64,000 nt of DNA from Sphaerotilus uruguayifluvii (lineage in GTDB: Bacteria > Pseudomonadota > Gammaproteobacteria > Burkholderiales > Burkholderiaceae_C). A program made the position numbers and the translations under genes. Below, piece after piece: positions 15,580-26,381 of the stretch. Every line of letters begins with the position of its first letter. The stretch's first letter is position 1. The stretch covers positions 51,862 to 115,861 of the forward strand of contig NZ_JABSNM010000015.1 of the NCBI RefSeq assembly GCF_013294065.1, read 5' to 3'. A model generated the notes under the pieces. The model saw only the letters and a list, made by a program, of their open reading frames with translations. It made no database searches and was not told where the DNA came from.

Positions 15580-17271
15580 TCAGTGGTTCGAGGCCGAGGC
15601 GGCGCCGTAGCCGGTCTGGGCACGCACGAACTGGTCGTCGAAGGCGGCGATCTCCTTCTTGGCGGCCACGCTCTGGTCGAGCTTGGACACGATGAAGCAG
15701 ACCAGGAAGGCCACCGGCATCGAGAACAGCGCCGGCTGCTCGTACGGGAACAGCGGAGCCGGATTGCCCAGCACCGTCACCCACACCGACTTCGACAGCA
15801 CGACCAGCGTGACCGCCAGCGCCAGGCCGAGGTAGCCGCCGGCCAGCGCGCCGCGGGTGGTCAGGCCCTTCCAGTACATCGACAGGATCAGCACGGGGAA
15901 GTTGCTCGACGCGGCGATGCCGAAGGCCAGACCGACCATGAAGGCGACGTTCTGCTTCTCGAACGCGATGCCCAGCACCACGGCGACCACACCCAGCGCG
16001 ATCGTCGCGAAGCGCGAGACGCGCATCTCGTCGGCTTCGGTGGCCTGACCCTTCTTGATGACGCGGGCGTACAGGTCATGCGAGATCGACGAGGCACCGG
16101 CCAGCGCCAGGCCCGACACCACCGCCAGGATGGTCGCGAAGGCCACCGCCGCCAGGAAGCCCAGCAGCAGGTTGCCGCCGACCGCCTTGGCCAGGTGCAT
16201 CGCCACCATGTTGCCGCCGCCGACCAGCTTGCCGCCGATCTTGCCGCCTTCGAAGAACTCGGGGTTCTGGCCGACGATCAGGATCGCCGCCAGGCCCATC
16301 AGGAAGATGACGTTGAAGAAGTAGGCGATGAAGCCCGAGGCGTACAGCACCGACTTGCGCGCTTCCTTGGCGTTGGTCACGGTGAAGAAGCGCATCAGGA
16401 TGTGCGGCAGGCCGGCCGTGCCGAACATCAGGCCCAGCGCCAGCGACACCGCGGTGACCGGGTCCGGAATCAGCTTGCCCGGCTTCATCATGCCCCAGCC
16501 GGCCTTGTGCACGGCGGTGGCCTTCTCGACGACGGTGGTGTAGCTGAAGCCGAACTGGCTCATCGCCAGCAGCATCACCAGCGTGCCGCCGGCCAGCAGC
16601 ATGCAGGCCTTGATGATCTGCACCCAGGTGGTCGCGAGCATGCCGCCCTTGATCACGTAGACCATCATCAGCGCGCCGACGACGACGACCGCGACGTTGT
16701 AGTCCAGGCCGAACAGCAGCTTGATCAGCTGGCCCGCGCCCACCATCTGCGCGATCAGGTAGAAGCACACCACGGTCAGCGAGCCGATCGCCGCCATCGT
16801 GCGCACCTTGCCCTGGTCGAGGCGGTAGGAGGTGATGTCCGCGAAGGTGAAGCGGCCCAGGTTGCGCAGGCGCTCGGCCATCAGGAACAGGATGATCGGC
16901 CAGCCGGCGAAGAAGCACAGCGCGTAGATGTAGCCGTCCAGGCCCGAGCCGTAGACCAGCGCGGTCAGGCCCAGCAGCGTCGCGGCCGACATGTAGTCGC
17001 CGGCGATGGCCAGGCCGTTCTGGAAGCCGGTGATGCCGCCGCCGGCGGTGTAGAAGTCCGCCGCCGACTTGGTGCGGCTCGACGCCCAGTAGGTCACGCC
17101 CATCGTGAAGCCCACGAAGACGACGAACATGCCGATGGCGTGCAGGTTCAGCGGCTGCTTCTCGGTCGCGCCGATCGGGTCGCCGGCGGCCATCACCGCG
17201 CCCGACACCAGCAGGCCCAGCAGGAGCGCGCCCAGGCGCTTCAGGGAAGAGAGATTGGAGCGGTCCGTCAC
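15580..17271 (-). CDS. actP: Cation/acetate symporter ActP (sodium:solute symporter family)
   Basis: Inner-membrane transporter taking up acetate and some other short carboxylates with a cation. The product is 563 aa, the family's usual size, with a cleavable-looking N-terminal segment ([20 protein letters not shown]) and about 13 membrane helices. Family signatures are visible: [35 protein letters not shown] and [17 protein letters not shown]. The start is a GTG at 17271 overlapping the DUF485 stop as GTGA. The DUF485-actP pair is standard; no acs gene is nearby. Confidence 0.95.
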   Translation of the reverse strand: MTDRSNLSSLKRLGALLLGLLVSGAVMAAGDPIGATEKQPLNLHAIGMFVVFVGFTMGVTYWASSRTKSAADFYTAGGGITGFQNGLAIAGDYMSAATLLGLTALVYGSGLDGYIYALCFFAGWPIILFLMAERLRNLGRFTFADITSYRLDQGKVRTMAAIGSLTVVCFYLIAQMVGAGQLIKLLFGLDYNVAVVVVGALMMVYVIKGGMLATTWVQIIKACMLLAGGTLVMLLAMSQFGFSYTTVVEKATAVHKAGWGMMKPGKLIPDPVTAVSLALGLMFGTAGLPHILMRFFTVTNAKEARKSVLYASGFIAYFFNVIFLMGLAAILIVGQNPEFFEGGKIGGKLVGGGNMVAMHLAKAVGGNLLLGFLAAVAFATILAVVSGLALAGASSISHDLYARVIKKGQATEADEMRVSRFATIALGVVAVVLGIAFEKQNVAFMVGLAFGIAASSNFPVLILSMYWKGLTTRGALAGGYLGLALAVTLVVLSKSVWVTVLGNPAPLFPYEQPALFSMPVAFLVCFIVSKLDQSVAAKKEIAAFDDQFVRAQTGYGAASASNH

Positions 17272-17594
17272 TTGCTGCCTCCGCGGGTGGATTCCTCGAT
17301 CAGTTCGCGCGTCAGGTCGTCGAACTCGCCGTTGGCGCGACGCACGTAGACCGCGGTCAGCGCCCAGAACAGCGCGAACAGCGACAGGATCGCCACCGGG
17401 CCGAACGTGATCACCGAAGCCTCGCCGCCGAGGCGCTCGGCCATCAGCGCCGGATTGAAGGCGACGAGCAGGATGAAGCCGTAGAACAGGCCGAGCACGA
17501 CGATCGACAGCAGCCAGGCGAAGCTGCTGCGCCGTCGGACCAGTTCCTCGAACTTGGGATTGCGCTGGATGCGCTGGTAGACATCGGAAGACAT
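17268..17594 (-). CDS. yjcH: DUF485 membrane protein (YjcH-like)
   Basis: A small inner-membrane protein (108 aa) nearly always encoded directly before actP. It has two membrane segments ([20 protein letters not shown] and [20 protein letters not shown]) and a charged C-terminus ([12 protein letters not shown]). The family motif [17 protein letters not shown] lies near the N-terminus. Its function is unknown but tied to acetate transport. It shares a GTGA stop/start overlap with actP. About 180 bp upstream lies an 11-bp phased repeat that may regulate the operon. Confidence 0.92.
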   Translation of the reverse strand: MSSDVYQRIQRNPKFEELVRRRSSFAWLLSIVVLGLFYGFILLVAFNPALMAERLGGEASVITFGPVAILSLFALFWALTAVYVRRANGEFDDLTRELIEESTRGGSK

Positions 17595-17773
17595 GGGCAG
17601 GGCCGACCGCGTCCGTTGCCGGGCGGTGTCCGAAGGGTTGGGATGAGGGGGATCGCGGCGGATGATAGGTGGCGGGGCTGCAAGGATTCGTCACAATCCC
17701 GGCAACGCCACACATCAAGGGAAAACACCTATCACACCAGCATCTGCCGCCAAGATCGCCGATTCCACCGCGA

Positions 17774-17817
17774 TGTCAGCCCTTCGTCAGAAATGCGTCA
17801 GATCCACGTCAGATCCG
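17774..17817 (-). promoter_or_regulatory. Four GTCAG/CTGAC direct repeats at exact 11-bp spacing
   Basis: GTCAG occurs at 17775, 17786, 17797 and 17808, exactly 11 nt apart; the last three extend to CGTCAGA. Read toward the DUF485-actP operon the unit is TCTGACG followed by four variable bases. Direct repeats at 11-bp period are the usual binding layout of OmpR/PhoB-family response regulators. The array is about 180 bp upstream of the DUF485 start and just past the end of the carboxypeptidase gene. Regulator identity is unknown. Confidence 0.5.
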
Positions 17818-17851
17818 CGCCCGCCCGCCGGATACCCCGGCGAGCACCCGG

Positions 17852-19366
17852 TCAGCGCCCCAGGTAGCGCCGCTCCAGATGGACGCGGAAATGCGCCGGG
17901 TTCAGCGTCTCGCCGCTGGCACGCCGGGTGAGATCGGGCGTCGTCCAGCGCGCGCCCTGGCGCCAGACGTGGTCGTGCAGCCAGTCGAAGACCGGCGCGA
18001 GGTCGCCGGCGGCGATGCGCGCGTCCAGGTCGGGCGTCTGGCGGCGCATCGTCGCGAACCACTGCGCCGCGTACATCGCGCCCAGCGTGTAGCAGGGAAA
18101 GTAGCCGAACAGGCCGGCCGGCCAGTGCACGTCCTGCATCGGACCGTCGCGGAAGTCGCCGCGGGTGTCGCGGCCCAGCCAGAGCATCATCTGCTCGTCC
18201 CACAGCGCCGGGATGTCGTCGATGTCGATCGCGCCCTCGATCAGCGCGCGCTCGATCTCGAAGCGCAGGATGACGTGCGCCGGATAGGTCACCTCGTCGG
18301 CATCGACGCGGATCAGGCCGGGCTCGACGCGCGTGACCAGGCGCGCCAGGTTCTCCTCGGTGAAGGCCGGCTGCGCGCCGAAGTGCTCGACCAGCAGCGG
18401 CACCAGCTGCGCGACGAAGCCGGGGTGCGCCCCGAGCTGCATCTCGAAGGACAGGCTCTGGCTCTCGTGCAGGCCGTAGGAGCGCGCGCGCGCCAGCGGC
18501 TGCCCCAGCCACTCGCGCGGCAGGTTCTGCTCGTAGCGGGCGTGTCCGGTCTCGTGGACCGTGCCCATCAGGCTCTGCATCAGGTCGTCGAGGCGGTAGC
18601 GGGTGGTCAGGCGCACGTCCTCGGGCACGCCGCCGGAGAAGGGATGCGTGCTCTCGTCGAGCCGGCCGCCCTCGAAGTCGAAGTCGAGCCGGCGCATCAC
18701 CGCCAGGCTCAGCGCCTTCTGCTGCGCCAGCGGAAAAGGCCCGATCGGCCGGATCACCGGCGGCTCGGCCTGCTGGCGCTCGCGCACCTCGCGGATCAGC
18801 CCGGGCAGCCAGGCGCGCAGATCGCCGAAGACGCGCTCGACCTCGGCGCCGGTCATGCCCGGCTCGTAGCGGTCGAGCAGCGCGTCGTAGGGCGCGAGAC
18901 CGGTGGCCTCGGCCAGATGCCGCGCCTCCTCGCGGGCGACCTGCACCACCGGACGCAGGTTCTCGACGAAGCCGGCCCAGTCGTTGGCCGGACGCTGCGT
19001 GCGCCAGGCGTGCTCGCAGCGTGCGGTGGCCAGCGCGCGGCGCTCGACCAGCGCGGAGGGCAGCGCGTTGGCGGCGAGCCAGTCGCGGCGCATCTCGCGC
19101 AGGTTGGCGCGCTGGTCGTCCGAGAGCGGCTCGTCCTCGGCGCGCGCCAGCAGATCGCGCAGCGCCGGGTCGGTGCGCTGGGCGTGCATCAGCGTCTCGA
19201 GCTCGGCCATCGCGGCCGCGCGGGCCTCGTTGCCTTTGGGCGGCATGTTGGCAGCCTGGTCCCAGCCGGCGATGGCACCGAGGTGCTCGAGGCGGTGCAG
19301 GCGCTGGAAGCGGGATTCGAGATCGGCGTAGGCCGGCGCGTCGGCGCCATGGATGGAGCGGCTCAT
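17852..19366 (-). CDS. Metallocarboxypeptidase, M32 family (carboxypeptidase Taq)
   Basis: Cytoplasmic zinc carboxypeptidase releasing C-terminal residues from peptides. The 504-aa protein carries the family's HExxH site as VHETGHARYEQ, followed by NLPREWLGQPLARARSYGLH and ESQSLSFE, where the third metal ligand Glu lies. DRYEPGMT and the C-terminal FGYFPCYTLGAMYAAQWF are also M32 signatures. I use the ATG at 19366 because AGGGGAAC lies 8 nt upstream; an ATG at 19393 would add nine residues. It stands alone between the acetate operon and the two-component genes. Confidence 0.92.
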   Translation of the reverse strand: MSRSIHGADAPAYADLESRFQRLHRLEHLGAIAGWDQAANMPPKGNEARAAAMAELETLMHAQRTDPALRDLLARAEDEPLSDDQRANLREMRRDWLAANALPSALVERRALATARCEHAWRTQRPANDWAGFVENLRPVVQVAREEARHLAEATGLAPYDALLDRYEPGMTGAEVERVFGDLRAWLPGLIREVRERQQAEPPVIRPIGPFPLAQQKALSLAVMRRLDFDFEGGRLDESTHPFSGGVPEDVRLTTRYRLDDLMQSLMGTVHETGHARYEQNLPREWLGQPLARARSYGLHESQSLSFEMQLGAHPGFVAQLVPLLVEHFGAQPAFTEENLARLVTRVEPGLIRVDADEVTYPAHVILRFEIERALIEGAIDIDDIPALWDEQMMLWLGRDTRGDFRDGPMQDVHWPAGLFGYFPCYTLGAMYAAQWFATMRRQTPDLDARIAAGDLAPVFDWLHDHVWRQGARWTTPDLTRRASGETLNPAHFRVHLERRYLGR

Positions 19367-19430
19367 CAGTCGGTTCCCCTGCAAAAGGGTCATGGTATCC
19401 GAGCGATCCCGGGCGGATGGCCGCCGCCTC

Positions 19431-21418
19431 TCAGGCCTCGGCGGCCGGCAGATCGATGGTGAACACCGCGCCGCGGGCGGCGCCCTGCCCCTCGGGCCGG
19501 TTGGCGGCGCGCAGCTCGCCGCCGTAGCGCTCGAGCAGGCCGCGGCTGATCCACAGGCCCAGGCCGTTGCCGTCGCGCCGGGTGGTGAAGAAGGGCTGGA
19601 ACAGCGTCGCGCGCACCGCCTCGCTCAGGCCGGGGCCGGAGTCGCTCACCTCCAGCAGCACCCGGCCGGCCTCGTGGCGCACCGCGATGTCCAGCTCGCG
19701 CGCCGGTCCGGCCTCGCCCTGCTCCTGCATCGCCTGGGTGGCGTTGACGATCAGGTTGATCAGCACCTGCTGCAGCTCCTGGCGGTTGATCATGACCGGC
19801 GGGGTCGCGCCGGGCGGCGCCCGCAGCACCAGCCGCACCTGCGCCCGCTCGAGCAGATGGCGCACCAGCACCAGGCTGGCCTGCAGCACCTCGGCCGGAT
19901 CGAGCGCCTCGGCATAGCCGGCGTACTCGTTCGGCCGGGCCTGCTGCAGCAGCTGCGCGACGATCAGGCGCATGCGCTCGACCTGGCCGTCGATCAGCCG
20001 GATCTCGTCGCGGGCAGGCGCGGCGGCCTCGCCCAGCGTCATCTGCAGCAGGTCGAGATTGCCCTGGATCACCGCGATCGGATTGTTGATCTCGTGCGCG
20101 ATGCTGGCCGCGAGCTGGCCGATCGTGGCCAGGCGCTCGCTGCGCACCAGCTGCTGCTGCGCGGCCTGCAGCGCCGCGGTGCGCTCGGCCACCTTGGCGT
20201 CGAGTTCCTCGCCCCAGCGCTGCAGCGCGCGGGTCTTGTCGTCGACCGTGTCGAGCAGATGGTCGAGCGTGGCGCCGAGCCGGTCGATCTCGCCGTCGGC
20301 CTGCAGCGGCCCGACCCGCGCCGCCTGGCCGGACTCGACCCGCTGCATCGTCTCGGTCATGCGCTCCAGGGGCCGGAAGATGCGCGCGGCCGAGCGCAGC
20401 GACCACCAGGCCGCCAGCAGCATCACCACGAAGAACAGCAGCCCGATGCCGGCCAGCACCGCGTACTTCACCACCACGAAGGGCCGCTCGAGAAAGCCGA
20501 CATACAGCATGCCGACCCGCCGGCCGCTGGCATCGGCCAGCGGCAGATAGCCCGAGACATACCAGTCCTTGACGACGAAGGCGCGCCCCAGCCAGGTCTC
20601 GCCGCGCCCGAGCACCGCCTCGCGCACCGCCGCCGACACCCGGGTGCCGACCGCACGCTCGGCCTGCGGGTCGCCGAAGAGCCGCACATTGGTGCTGATG
20701 CGCACATCGTCGAGGAAGAGCGTCGCGGTGCCCTGGCTGCCGAAGGCCAGCGCGCCGTCCGGATAGACGATCCGGTTGATGTGGTCGATGACGCCCAGAT
20801 TGCGGTTGAGCAGCACGCCGCCCTGCAGCCAGCCGATCGTGGCACCGGCGGCGTTCTCGATGCGCGCCTGCGCGATCAGCACCAGGCCGCGCGATTCGGT
20901 GACCCGGTCGCTCGGGACCGCACCGTCGGAGTCGACCAGGCGGATGTGCGCCCGCTCGGCCAGGCCCGGTGCCAGCGCCTCGAGCTGCGCCGCCTCCATC
21001 ACCGCCACCACCGCCTCGGCAGCGGCGGCGCCCGAGGCGGCACCGGCCGCGGCCTCGGGGGCCTGCGGCGGCAGCATGCGCAGGAAATCGAGCCGGTGCC
21101 GGACCCGCTCGCGCGCCAGCAGCGCGGCCAGCGCCGTCTCGCGCCCGGCCGGCGGCGCCAGCGCCAGCGTGCGCACCAGCTGATGCGAGCTGGCCACCGC
21201 CTGCGTGCCGCTGCCGACCTCCGCCTGCACCCGGTCGAAATAGCCCTGCGCGACCGCCAGGTCGGCGCGCACCCGGCCCGAGAGCAGCAGGTCGATGGCC
21301 TGGTTGCCCCACAGCAGCAGGATCAGCCCGAGCAGCGGCAGCACGCCCAGCAGCGGCACCAGCGTCAGCGCCAGCAGCCGGGTGCGGATCGAGCCGGCGC
21401 CGGCCGCGCGCACGGTCG

Positions 21419-21422
<4 letters not shown>
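19431..21422 (-). CDS. Membrane-bound sensor histidine kinase
   Basis: A 663-aa kinase with a first membrane helix at residues 15-40 and an extracytoplasmic sensor domain of about 290 residues (double-Cache-like; it ends in VGMLYVGFLERPFVV). A second membrane helix and a HAMP region (FRPLERMTETMQRVESG) follow. The dimerisation helix has the phospho-acceptor in SIAHEINNPIAVIQG, then N box LINLIVNATQAM, DSGPGLS and GNGLGLWIS. The partner regulator lies directly upstream; a GTG start at 21422 forms a GTGA overlap with its stop. An ATG at 21440 is the alternative. Its position next to the formate dehydrogenase genes suggests control of them. Confidence 0.88.
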
Positions 21423-22840
<1,418 letters not shown>

Positions 22841-22899
22841 GGGGCAGACAGCGGGCAGCGCGTGGGCCGCCGCACTGTAGCGCAGGCCCGCGCCCCGGA

Positions 22900-23826
22900 T
22901 CAGCCGGCAACGACCCGCACCGGCGTGCGCTGCGGCTCCGGCTCGGAGTCGAAGCGGTCGAAGCCGGTGTAGCAGAGGAAGTGGCGGTTGGCGGCGCGGC
23001 CGAACAGCGTCATGCCCAGGCGGGTGGCCAGGTCGTGGCCCATCTGGGTCACGCCGTTGCGCGAGACGATGATCGGCACGCCCATGTGCGCCGACTTCAT
23101 CACCATCTCGCTGGTCAGCCGGCCGGTGGTGTAGAAGACCTTGTCGCCGCCGTCGATGCCGTGCAGCGCCATCCAGCCCGAGATGGTGTCGATCGCGTTG
23201 TGGCGGCCGACGTCCTCGACGAACATCAGCCGCTCGCGCCCGTCGGCCGAGAACAGCGCGCAGCCGTGCACCGAGCCGGCGCGGCGGTGGATGCTGTCGG
23301 TCTGGCGCATCGTCTCGAGCATCGCCACCAGCGCGCCCTGGCGCAGGCGCGCCTGCTCGGGCGCCGGCAGCCGGATGCCGTCGACCTGCGCCATCAGGTC
23401 GCCGAAGACGGTGCCCTGGCCGCAGCCGGTGGTGACCACCCGGCGGCCGGTACGCGCGTCCAGGTCGGCGATGCCGGCGCGGGTGCGCACCGCCGCCGCG
23501 CCGACCTCCCAGTCGACGGTGATCGACTCGATCTCGTCGGGCGAGGCGATCAGGCGCTGGTTGCACAGCCAGCCCAGCACCAGCAGCTCCGGCATCGCGC
23601 CCAGCGTCATCAGCGTGACCAGCTCGCGACGGTCGACGAAGACGGTCAGCGCCTGCTCGGCCGGAATCGCGATCGTGCGGCGCACGCCGTGTTCGTCCAT
23701 CACCTCGATCTCGCGCAGCAGCGGCAGTCGCGCGTCGGTCATGCGCGGCGCGACCGGAACCGGGGGCGAGGAAACGGCCGGCAGCCCCCCGGCGGGATCA
23801 GGCAGCGCGTGCGGCAGGGCGGGCAT
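22900..23826 (-). CDS. fdhD: Formate dehydrogenase accessory sulfurtransferase FdhD
   Basis: FdhD passes sulfur from IscS to the molybdenum cofactor so that formate dehydrogenase becomes active. The 308-aa protein includes the FdhD region TTGCGQGTVFGDL, GSVHGCALFS and the signature VEDVGRHNAIDTISGWM, followed by TTGRLTSEMVMKSAHMGVPI. The active loop has a single cysteine (CGQG) where the E. coli protein has a CxxC pair. The N-terminal 35 residues are Pro-rich and not conserved; an internal Met at MTDARLPLL is an alternative start. It is downstream of the small exported-protein gene of the same locus. Confidence 0.94.
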   Translation of the reverse strand: MPALPHALPDPAGGLPAVSSPPVPVAPRMTDARLPLLREIEVMDEHGVRRTIAIPAEQALTVFVDRRELVTLMTLGAMPELLVLGWLCNQRLIASPDEIESITVDWEVGAAAVRTRAGIADLDARTGRRVVTTGCGQGTVFGDLMAQVDGIRLPAPEQARLRQGALVAMLETMRQTDSIHRRAGSVHGCALFSADGRERLMFVEDVGRHNAIDTISGWMALHGIDGGDKVFYTTGRLTSEMVMKSAHMGVPIIVSRNGVTQMGHDLATRLGMTLFGRAANRHFLCYTGFDRFDSEPEPQRTPVRVVAG

Positions 23827-23859
23827 GGCAGCGGACTCCGGACGGCGAACGACGCGGGG

Positions 23860-24249
23860 TCAGGGCTTGCTGGCCGCGGCGGCCGGAACAGCCGGAGCGG
23901 CCACCACCGCCACCGGCACGGCCGGCGCCGAGGTGGCTGCCGCCGGCGCGGGCACGAAGGCGCCCGGATCGGTGCAGGGCGGCGTCTCGGTGGCCGGGCG
24001 GACTTCCTTGCCGGCGCTCTTGGCGCGGGCGCGGTAGTCCGCGGCGACCTTGTCCATCGCCAGGCAGAGCTTGTAGGCGGCGACCTTGTCGCCGTGCGCG
24101 CTGCGGGCCTTGGTCTCCTCGGCCTTGGCCTTGGCTTCGTCGGACAGCGGCGGCAGCTTGGCCAGGACCGGCGCGGCCAGCACCGAGAGCATCAGCGGCA
24201 GGGCGGCCCGGGCCGCCAGGGAAACCGCGAAGGAAGGGATGCGCTTCAT
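23860..24249 (-). CDS. Small exported protein of the formate dehydrogenase locus
   Basis: A 129-aa product with a signal peptide (MKRIPSFAVSLAARAALPLM, cleavage near VLA at residues 28-30). A short charged region follows (LSDEAKAKAEETKARSAHGD) with two cysteines (KLCLAM and PPCTDP), then an Ala/Pro/Val-rich tail of about 35 residues. I know of no function; similar proteins occur beside formate dehydrogenase genes in related bacteria, from memory. Its ATG overlaps the stop of the cytochrome-subunit gene as ATGA, which supports co-expression. Confidence 0.68.
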   Translation of the reverse strand: MKRIPSFAVSLAARAALPLMLSVLAAPVLAKLPPLSDEAKAKAEETKARSAHGDKVAAYKLCLAMDKVAADYRARAKSAGKEVRPATETPPCTDPGAFVPAPAAATSAPAVPVAVVAAPAVPAAAASKP

Positions 24250-25385
24250 GCGGAGGAACTCGTCTGGGGTGAGCGGGAGGCGGCGGAGCTGGCGACCGGC
24301 TTCGAGCGCACGGCCGGGATCCTGCCCGCCTTGATGTCGTCGTACCAGAGCTCGTGGTGCTCGCGCGCCCAGCCCTCGTCGACGTAGCCGGTCTTCATCG
24401 CGGCATAGGCGCCCTTCATGCCGATGGTGCCCATGTAGATGTGGCCGAGCAGGATGGCCATCATCACGATCGCGGCGACCGCGTGGACCATGTTGGCGAC
24501 CTGCATCTCGCCGCGCAGCTCGCCCCAGCCGGGCAGCAGCCGGTCGAGCACCAGCCCGGAGGCCACGACGATCACGCCGGGCACCGTCACGCCCCACCAG
24601 AACATGCCCTTCTCGCCGGCGTTGAAGCGGTGCGAAGGCACCTCCTGGTCGCCGAACATGCCGCCGGCCTTCGACAGCCAGACGAAGTCGGCGCGGTTGG
24701 CGATGTTGTCGCGCACGAAGACCAGGATCACCACCAGCAGCGAGACCGCGAACAGCGGGCCGGCGAAGTTGTGCACGTTCTTCAGCACGAAGGTCAGCAG
24801 CCCGAACAGCGTGTGCCCGACGAGCGGCAGCAGGAAGAACTTGCCGAAGGCCATCACGAGGCCCGACAGCGCCAGCGCGACGAAGGCCGCGGCATTGACC
24901 CAGTGCGCCGCGCGCTCCAGCGGGGTGAAGCGCTCGATCATGCGGCCGGTGTCGGGCTGGTGGCCGCCCAGCGCGCCCTTGCGCCAGTAGAACAGGCCGA
25001 TGGCCAGGCCGACGATCAGCAGCAGCGAGCCGCCGTAGGGCAGGATCCACTGGTTGCGCACCTGGCGCCAGGCCTCGCCGGCGGTGGTCAGGCGCGAGCC
25101 GGGGTACTGCACCTGCGACTGGATCAGCACGCCCTTCTCGGCGCCGGGCAGCGAGCTGTAGCCGGCCTGCTGGCCGGAGTCGCGCACGCCGCGCCAGAAC
25201 GGCGCGTTGTTGCCGGGCTGGGCGCGGGCACGCTCGGCCTGGGTGTCGTCCGGGCGCGGCGCGGGAACGGCATCGGCCGCGGCCGATGCCGCAGCGGCGG
25301 GTGCAGCCGGCTCGGCGGCCAGCGCGGCCGGCTGCGCCAGCAGCGCCGCGGCCGCCAGCAGCAGGGAGGAAATCAGGCGGGACAT
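24246..25385 (-). CDS. Formate dehydrogenase gamma subunit (membrane cytochrome b)
   Basis: Membrane subunit passing electrons from the iron-sulfur subunit to quinone, with two b-type haems. The 379-aa protein has a signal peptide (MSRLISSLLLAAAALLAQPA) and about 100 periplasmic residues. A membrane helix follows at WILPYGGSLLLIVGLAIGLF, then the cytochrome domain with haem-ligand-type histidines in RAAHWVNAAAF, VGHTLFGLL, NVHNFAG and LLGHIYMGTIGMKGAY. The long periplasmic N-terminus is typical of FdoI/FdnI-like proteins of this group. The last 20 residues are Ser/Ala-rich. It is followed by the small exported protein and preceded by a lipoprotein gene. Confidence 0.92.
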   Translation of the reverse strand: MSRLISSLLLAAAALLAQPAALAAEPAAPAAAASAAADAVPAPRPDDTQAERARAQPGNNAPFWRGVRDSGQQAGYSSLPGAEKGVLIQSQVQYPGSRLTTAGEAWRQVRNQWILPYGGSLLLIVGLAIGLFYWRKGALGGHQPDTGRMIERFTPLERAAHWVNAAAFVALALSGLVMAFGKFFLLPLVGHTLFGLLTFVLKNVHNFAGPLFAVSLLVVILVFVRDNIANRADFVWLSKAGGMFGDQEVPSHRFNAGEKGMFWWGVTVPGVIVVASGLVLDRLLPGWGELRGEMQVANMVHAVAAIVMMAILLGHIYMGTIGMKGAYAAMKTGYVDEGWAREHHELWYDDIKAGRIPAVRSKPVASSAASRSPQTSSSA

Positions 25386-25410
25386 GGCGGGGCTCCTCGC
25401 GGCGTCGGCC

Positions 25411-25770
25411 TCAGGGCTGGCTGGCGGCCGAGGCGGCGGGCGCCGCCGCCACCGGTGCGGCCGCCAGTGCCGGCAGCGACGCATTGCCGGCGGCGCCAGG
25501 CCCGGACACGCCGGTGCGGGCGTACTCGTTCTGGCGCTGGCCGCGCTGGCGGATCTGCTCCTGCCACGCGGCCTGGTCGCCCCCCTGCCAGCCGCTGGCG
25601 CCGAAGCCGCCCGGCTTGCCGCTCCAGGGCTCGGCGTCCGGCCCCTTGGCATGCAGTTCCTGGCGGCGCTCGCTGCAGCCACCCAGCATCAGGCCGCAGC
25701 CCAGGCCCAGGCCGGCCAGCAGCACCGCGCCCAGCGCGCGGCGCGCCGCGGGATGGCGACGCGCGCTCAC
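25411..25770 (-). CDS. Small lipoprotein of the formate dehydrogenase locus
   Basis: A 119-aa product from a GTG start at 25770 that overlaps the stop of the iron-sulfur subunit as GTGA. It has an Arg-rich start, a hydrophobic core (ALGAVLLAGLGLGCGLML) and a lipobox LGGC near residues 32-35. The mature part contains DAEPWSGKPGGFGASGWQGG and DQAAWQEQIRQRGQRQNEYA, then an Ala/Pro tail. It is probably anchored to a membrane facing the periplasm. The role is unknown. Its coding frame is supported by the overlap and lipobox. Confidence 0.68.
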   Translation of the reverse strand: MSARRHPAARRALGAVLLAGLGLGCGLMLGGCSERRQELHAKGPDAEPWSGKPGGFGASGWQGGDQAAWQEQIRQRGQRQNEYARTGVSGPGAAGNASLPALAAAPVAAAPAASAASQP

Positions 25771-26372
25771 GACTTCACCTCCGCCTTGGGCTGGCCGTAG
25801 GCGGTGCCCCAGCCCCAGACCTCGCTGCCCTTGCCGCGCTGGATCACGCGGGTGCGGAAGATGTCGGCCACCACGTCGCCGTCGCCGCCCAGCAGCGCCT
25901 TGGTCGAGCACATCTCGGCGCAGGCGGGCAGCTTGCCCTCGCTCAGGCGGTTGCGGCCGTACTTCTCGTTCTCGGCGGCCGAGCCGTTCTCCTCGGGGCC
26001 GCCGGCGCAGAAGGTGCACTTGTCCATCTTGCCGCGCAGGCCGAAGGTGCCGTTGCTCGGGAACTGCGGCGCGCCGAACGGGCAGGCGTAGCTGCAGTAG
26101 CCGCAGCCGATGCAGACGTCCTTGTCGTGCAGCACCACGCCTTCCTCGGTGCGGTAGAAGCAGTCGACCGGGCAGACCGCCATGCACGGCGCGTCCGAGC
26201 AGTGCATGCAGGCCACCGAGATCGACTTCTCGCCGGGCAGGCCGTCGTTGAGGGTGACGACGCGGCGACGGTTCACGCCCCAGGGCACGTCATGCTCGGC
26301 CTTGCAGGCGGTGACGCAGCCGTTGCACTCGATGCAGCGCTCCGAGTCGCAGATGAATTTCATTCGGGCCAT
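25767..26372 (-). CDS. Formate dehydrogenase beta subunit (iron-sulfur)
   Basis: Electron-transfer subunit with four [4Fe-4S] clusters linking the catalytic subunit to the membrane cytochrome. The 201-aa protein shows the four cysteine groups: CIECNGCVTACK, CMHCSDAPCMAVCPVDC, CIGCGYCSYACPFGAP, and CTFC with a later CAEMC. It lacks the C-terminal membrane anchor found in longer FdnH proteins, so it must be held by the gamma subunit. It follows the catalytic subunit by about 9 bp. A second Met at MKFICDSERC is an alternative start. Confidence 0.95.
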   Translation of the reverse strand: MARMKFICDSERCIECNGCVTACKAEHDVPWGVNRRRVVTLNDGLPGEKSISVACMHCSDAPCMAVCPVDCFYRTEEGVVLHDKDVCIGCGYCSYACPFGAPQFPSNGTFGLRGKMDKCTFCAGGPEENGSAAENEKYGRNRLSEGKLPACAEMCSTKALLGGDGDVVADIFRTRVIQRGKGSEVWGWGTAYGQPKAEVKS

Positions 26373-26381
26373 GGGTGCTCC

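Noticed and set aside
15583..17349. A 588-codon plus-strand frame antisense to actP
   Set aside because: Same GC-bias effect; the product is His/Gln/Arg-rich without domain features, while actP on the minus strand is unambiguous.
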